DNA from: an uncultured Eubacteriales bacterium
GTDB lineage: Bacteria > Bacillota > Clostridia > Lachnospirales > Anaerotignaceae
Length of the DNA stretch: 22,686 nucleotides
Assembly: GCA_900546215.1 (NCBI GenBank)
Contig: URCD01000029.1
Coordinates: 1 to 22,686 of the forward strand
Direction: 5' to 3'
Shown: one piece after another, positions 21,153-22,686 of the stretch
How the letters are laid out: every line of letters begins with the position of its first letter
How positions within the stretch are numbered: the stretch's first letter is position 1
The notes under the pieces: model-generated
What the model was told of the DNA's origin: nothing
What the model saw: only the letters and a program-made list of their open reading frames with translations
Databases searched by the model: none
Program-made: the position numbers and the translations under genes

Positions 21153-22686
21153 ATGAAAAGCAGAATTGATTCCGCATTGGGATACCAGAAGTCTGATATC
21201 GTACTTAGAAACGCTAAATATGTTAACGTTTTTACTAACGAGCTGCTTGACGGTGATATAGCTATAAAGGACGGTTACTTTGTCGGCATAGGTGACTATG
21301 AAGGATATGAAGAAATTGACTTGAATGGAAAAACTGTAATTCCCTCATTTATTGACGCGCATATACACTTGGAGTCGTCGATAGTTTCCCCCTATGAATT
21401 TGCGAAGGCAACAATCCCCCACGGAACTACAGCAGTGGTAGCTGACCCGCATGAAATTGCAAATGTAATTGGCACCGATGGTATTGACTATATGCTCCAA
21501 AGTACCGCCGGAATGCCTCTTGATGTATTTATTATGCTTCCTTCCTGTGTTCCTGCTACTCCTGACGACGAAAACGGAGCCGAGCTTTCACATCACGAAC
21601 TCGTCCCATATCTTAGAGAGAACAGAGTTCTTGGACTTGGCGAGGTTATGAACTGCCCCGGAGTACTCAATAAAGATTTTGAACTGCTTGAAAAAATCAC
21701 CTCTACATTAGCTTATGGCAAAAAAATAGACGGCCACGCGCCTGGTGTTATCGGCAGGGATTTAAACGCATACATAACGGCGGGTATAACCTCTGACCAT
21801 GAATGCACTACTCTTGAAGAAGCGCTTGAAAAGCTCAGAAAAGGTATGTGGATAGCAATACGTGAAGGCACTGCGGCTAAAAACCTTGAAGCGCTTGTTG
21901 AGCTTTTTGATGAAAAATACCATTTTCGCTGTATGACGTGCAGCGACGATAAGCACCCCGGTGATATTTTAAAGCAAGGTCACATGGACTATATTGTTAA
22001 AAAAGCCGTATCTTTAGGAGCCAATCCAATACTTGCCATTAAAACAGCAACCATAAATACGGCAAAGCATTTCAGAATACAAGACATCGGAGCAATAGGC
22101 ATAGGATACAAAGCCAATTTTTCAGTTGTTGACGACATTAGAGCTTTAAATATCCTAACAGTATACAAGGAAGGAAAAGAAATTTTCAGCAAAGAAAAAG
22201 GCCTGATTTCCTTTGAACCTCCTAAAATTGATAAAAAGCTTCTATTAAGAGTTAAGCATACATTTAACATAAAAGAGCTTGTTCCGGCTGATTTTGAAAT
22301 TGAGAAGCAGGAGACCTATACTGTAATAGGTCTCCAGAACAAGCAGATTACAACGGAAAAAATAGTCACATCAGATATATCCGGCTGCTCAATGCTTGCG
22401 GTATGCGAAAGGCATAAGGGTACTGGGCACATTGGAAAATGCTATTTAGCCGGTTATGGCCTGAAAAAAGGAGCAATCGCAACCAGCATATCCCATGACA
22501 ACCACAATCTTATTGTTGCCGGCACAAATGCCGAGGATATGGCTATAGCCGCAAATTGCGTAAGATCAAATAATGGAGGCCTCGCTATAGCACTTGACGG
22601 CAAGATAGTCGGTCAGCTGGCGCTTCCGCTCGCCGGGCTGATGTGCGACAAGCCTATTGAGGAGGTTTCAGCGATAATGGATGAGC
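21153..22686 (+). CDS. ade: Adenine deaminase, 3' end outside window
   Basis: Converts adenine to hypoxanthine plus ammonia in purine salvage. 511 residues are visible and the frame is still open at the right edge; the family has about 570-600. The amidohydrolase metal ligands are H70 and H72 in FIDAHIHLESS. These are followed by VADPHEIANVIG, GLGEVMN, KKIDGHAPGV, AGITSDHECT and the signature CSDDKHPGDIL, all typical of the Ade family. The C-terminal region contains SHDNHNLIVAGTN and NGGLAIALDGKIVGQLALPLAGLM. AAGGAGGT lies 6 nt before the ATG at 21153. It is divergent from the MBL-fold gene, with about 160 bp between the two starts. Confidence 0.96.
   Translation, partial: MKSRIDSALGYQKSDIVLRNAKYVNVFTNELLDGDIAIKDGYFVGIGDYEGYEEIDLNGKTVIPSFIDAHIHLESSIVSPYEFAKATIPHGTTAVVADPHEIANVIGTDGIDYMLQSTAGMPLDVFIMLPSCVPATPDDENGAELSHHELVPYLRENRVLGLGEVMNCPGVLNKDFELLEKITSTLAYGKKIDGHAPGVIGRDLNAYITAGITSDHECTTLEEALEKLRKGMWIAIREGTAAKNLEALVELFDEKYHFRCMTCSDDKHPGDILKQGHMDYIVKKAVSLGANPILAIKTATINTAKHFRIQDIGAIGIGYKANFSVVDDIRALNILTVYKEGKEIFSKEKGLISFEPPKIDKKLLLRVKHTFNIKELVPADFEIEKQETYTVIGLQNKQITTEKIVTSDISGCSMLAVCERHKGTGHIGKCYLAGYGLKKGAIATSISHDNHNLIVAGTNAEDMAIAANCVRSNNGGLAIALDGKIVGQLALPLAGLMCDKPIEEVSAIMDE

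Overview
The window looks like chromosome from an endospore-forming, low-GC Firmicute, most likely an anaerobic clostridium (class Clostridia, possibly the Lachnospiraceae or a relative; rank below class is a guess). The reasons are a full-length Spo0A, the Gram-positive-type set IreB, RuvX, DUF1292, RNase J and YlbF, the DUF512 radical-SAM protein next to Der, strong AGGAGG ribosome binding sites, and frequent TTG/GTG starts. Nearly all of it is compact housekeeping chromosome. I see no rRNA, tRNA, CRISPR array, insertion sequence or prophage, and no gene-free stretch longer than about 215 bases.

Layout. 1-384: 3' part of a CYTH-domain protein, closed by a perfect terminator. 385-1369: spo0A with its own promoter, two 0A-box-like sites and a terminator. 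1487-2697: a small exported Ig-like protein on the minus strand, divergent from an XRE-type repressor gene and a PAP2 phosphatase gene on the plus strand. A perfect 22-bp palindrome lies inside the promoter between the divergent genes. 2686-8964: a seven-gene minus-strand operon, rnhB-yraN-pgeF-(PDZ/radical SAM/DUF512)-der-plsY-gpsA. 8978-9961: a single-gene unit for a secreted VanY/DacB-like D,D-carboxypeptidase. 10009-13227: the operon ireB-ruvX-DUF1292-rnj-ylbF. 13251-15428: a Cof-type HAD phosphatase gene and mtaB. 15465-18272: phoA and a YibE/F-type membrane protein gene, adjacent and probably coupled. 18364-21049: a four-gene minus-strand cassette (MBL-fold hydrolase, AlkD-like glycosylase, an unrecognised 184-aa protein, a Qnr-like pentapeptide-repeat protein). 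21092-22686: adenine deaminase gene, running off the right edge.

How they work together. The 2.7-8.9 kb operon joins phospholipid precursor synthesis (gpsA, plsY), ribosome assembly (der) and RNA/DNA hybrid removal (rnhB). The ireB operon joins cell-wall stress signalling, rRNA processing and mRNA turnover. The 18.4-21.0 kb cassette looks like accessory DNA protection (alkylation repair plus a possible gyrase-protecting DNA mimic). The items most worth a second look are the palindromic operator between the Ig-like and XRE genes, a hairpin that buries the ribosome binding site of the PAP2 gene, the inverted repeat in the phoA leader, the orphan 184-aa protein in the DNA-protection cassette, and the uncharacterised DUF512 radical-SAM enzyme. 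I do not see a clear new multi-gene defence or metabolic system. All identities come from reading motifs and overall family resemblance; no database search was run.
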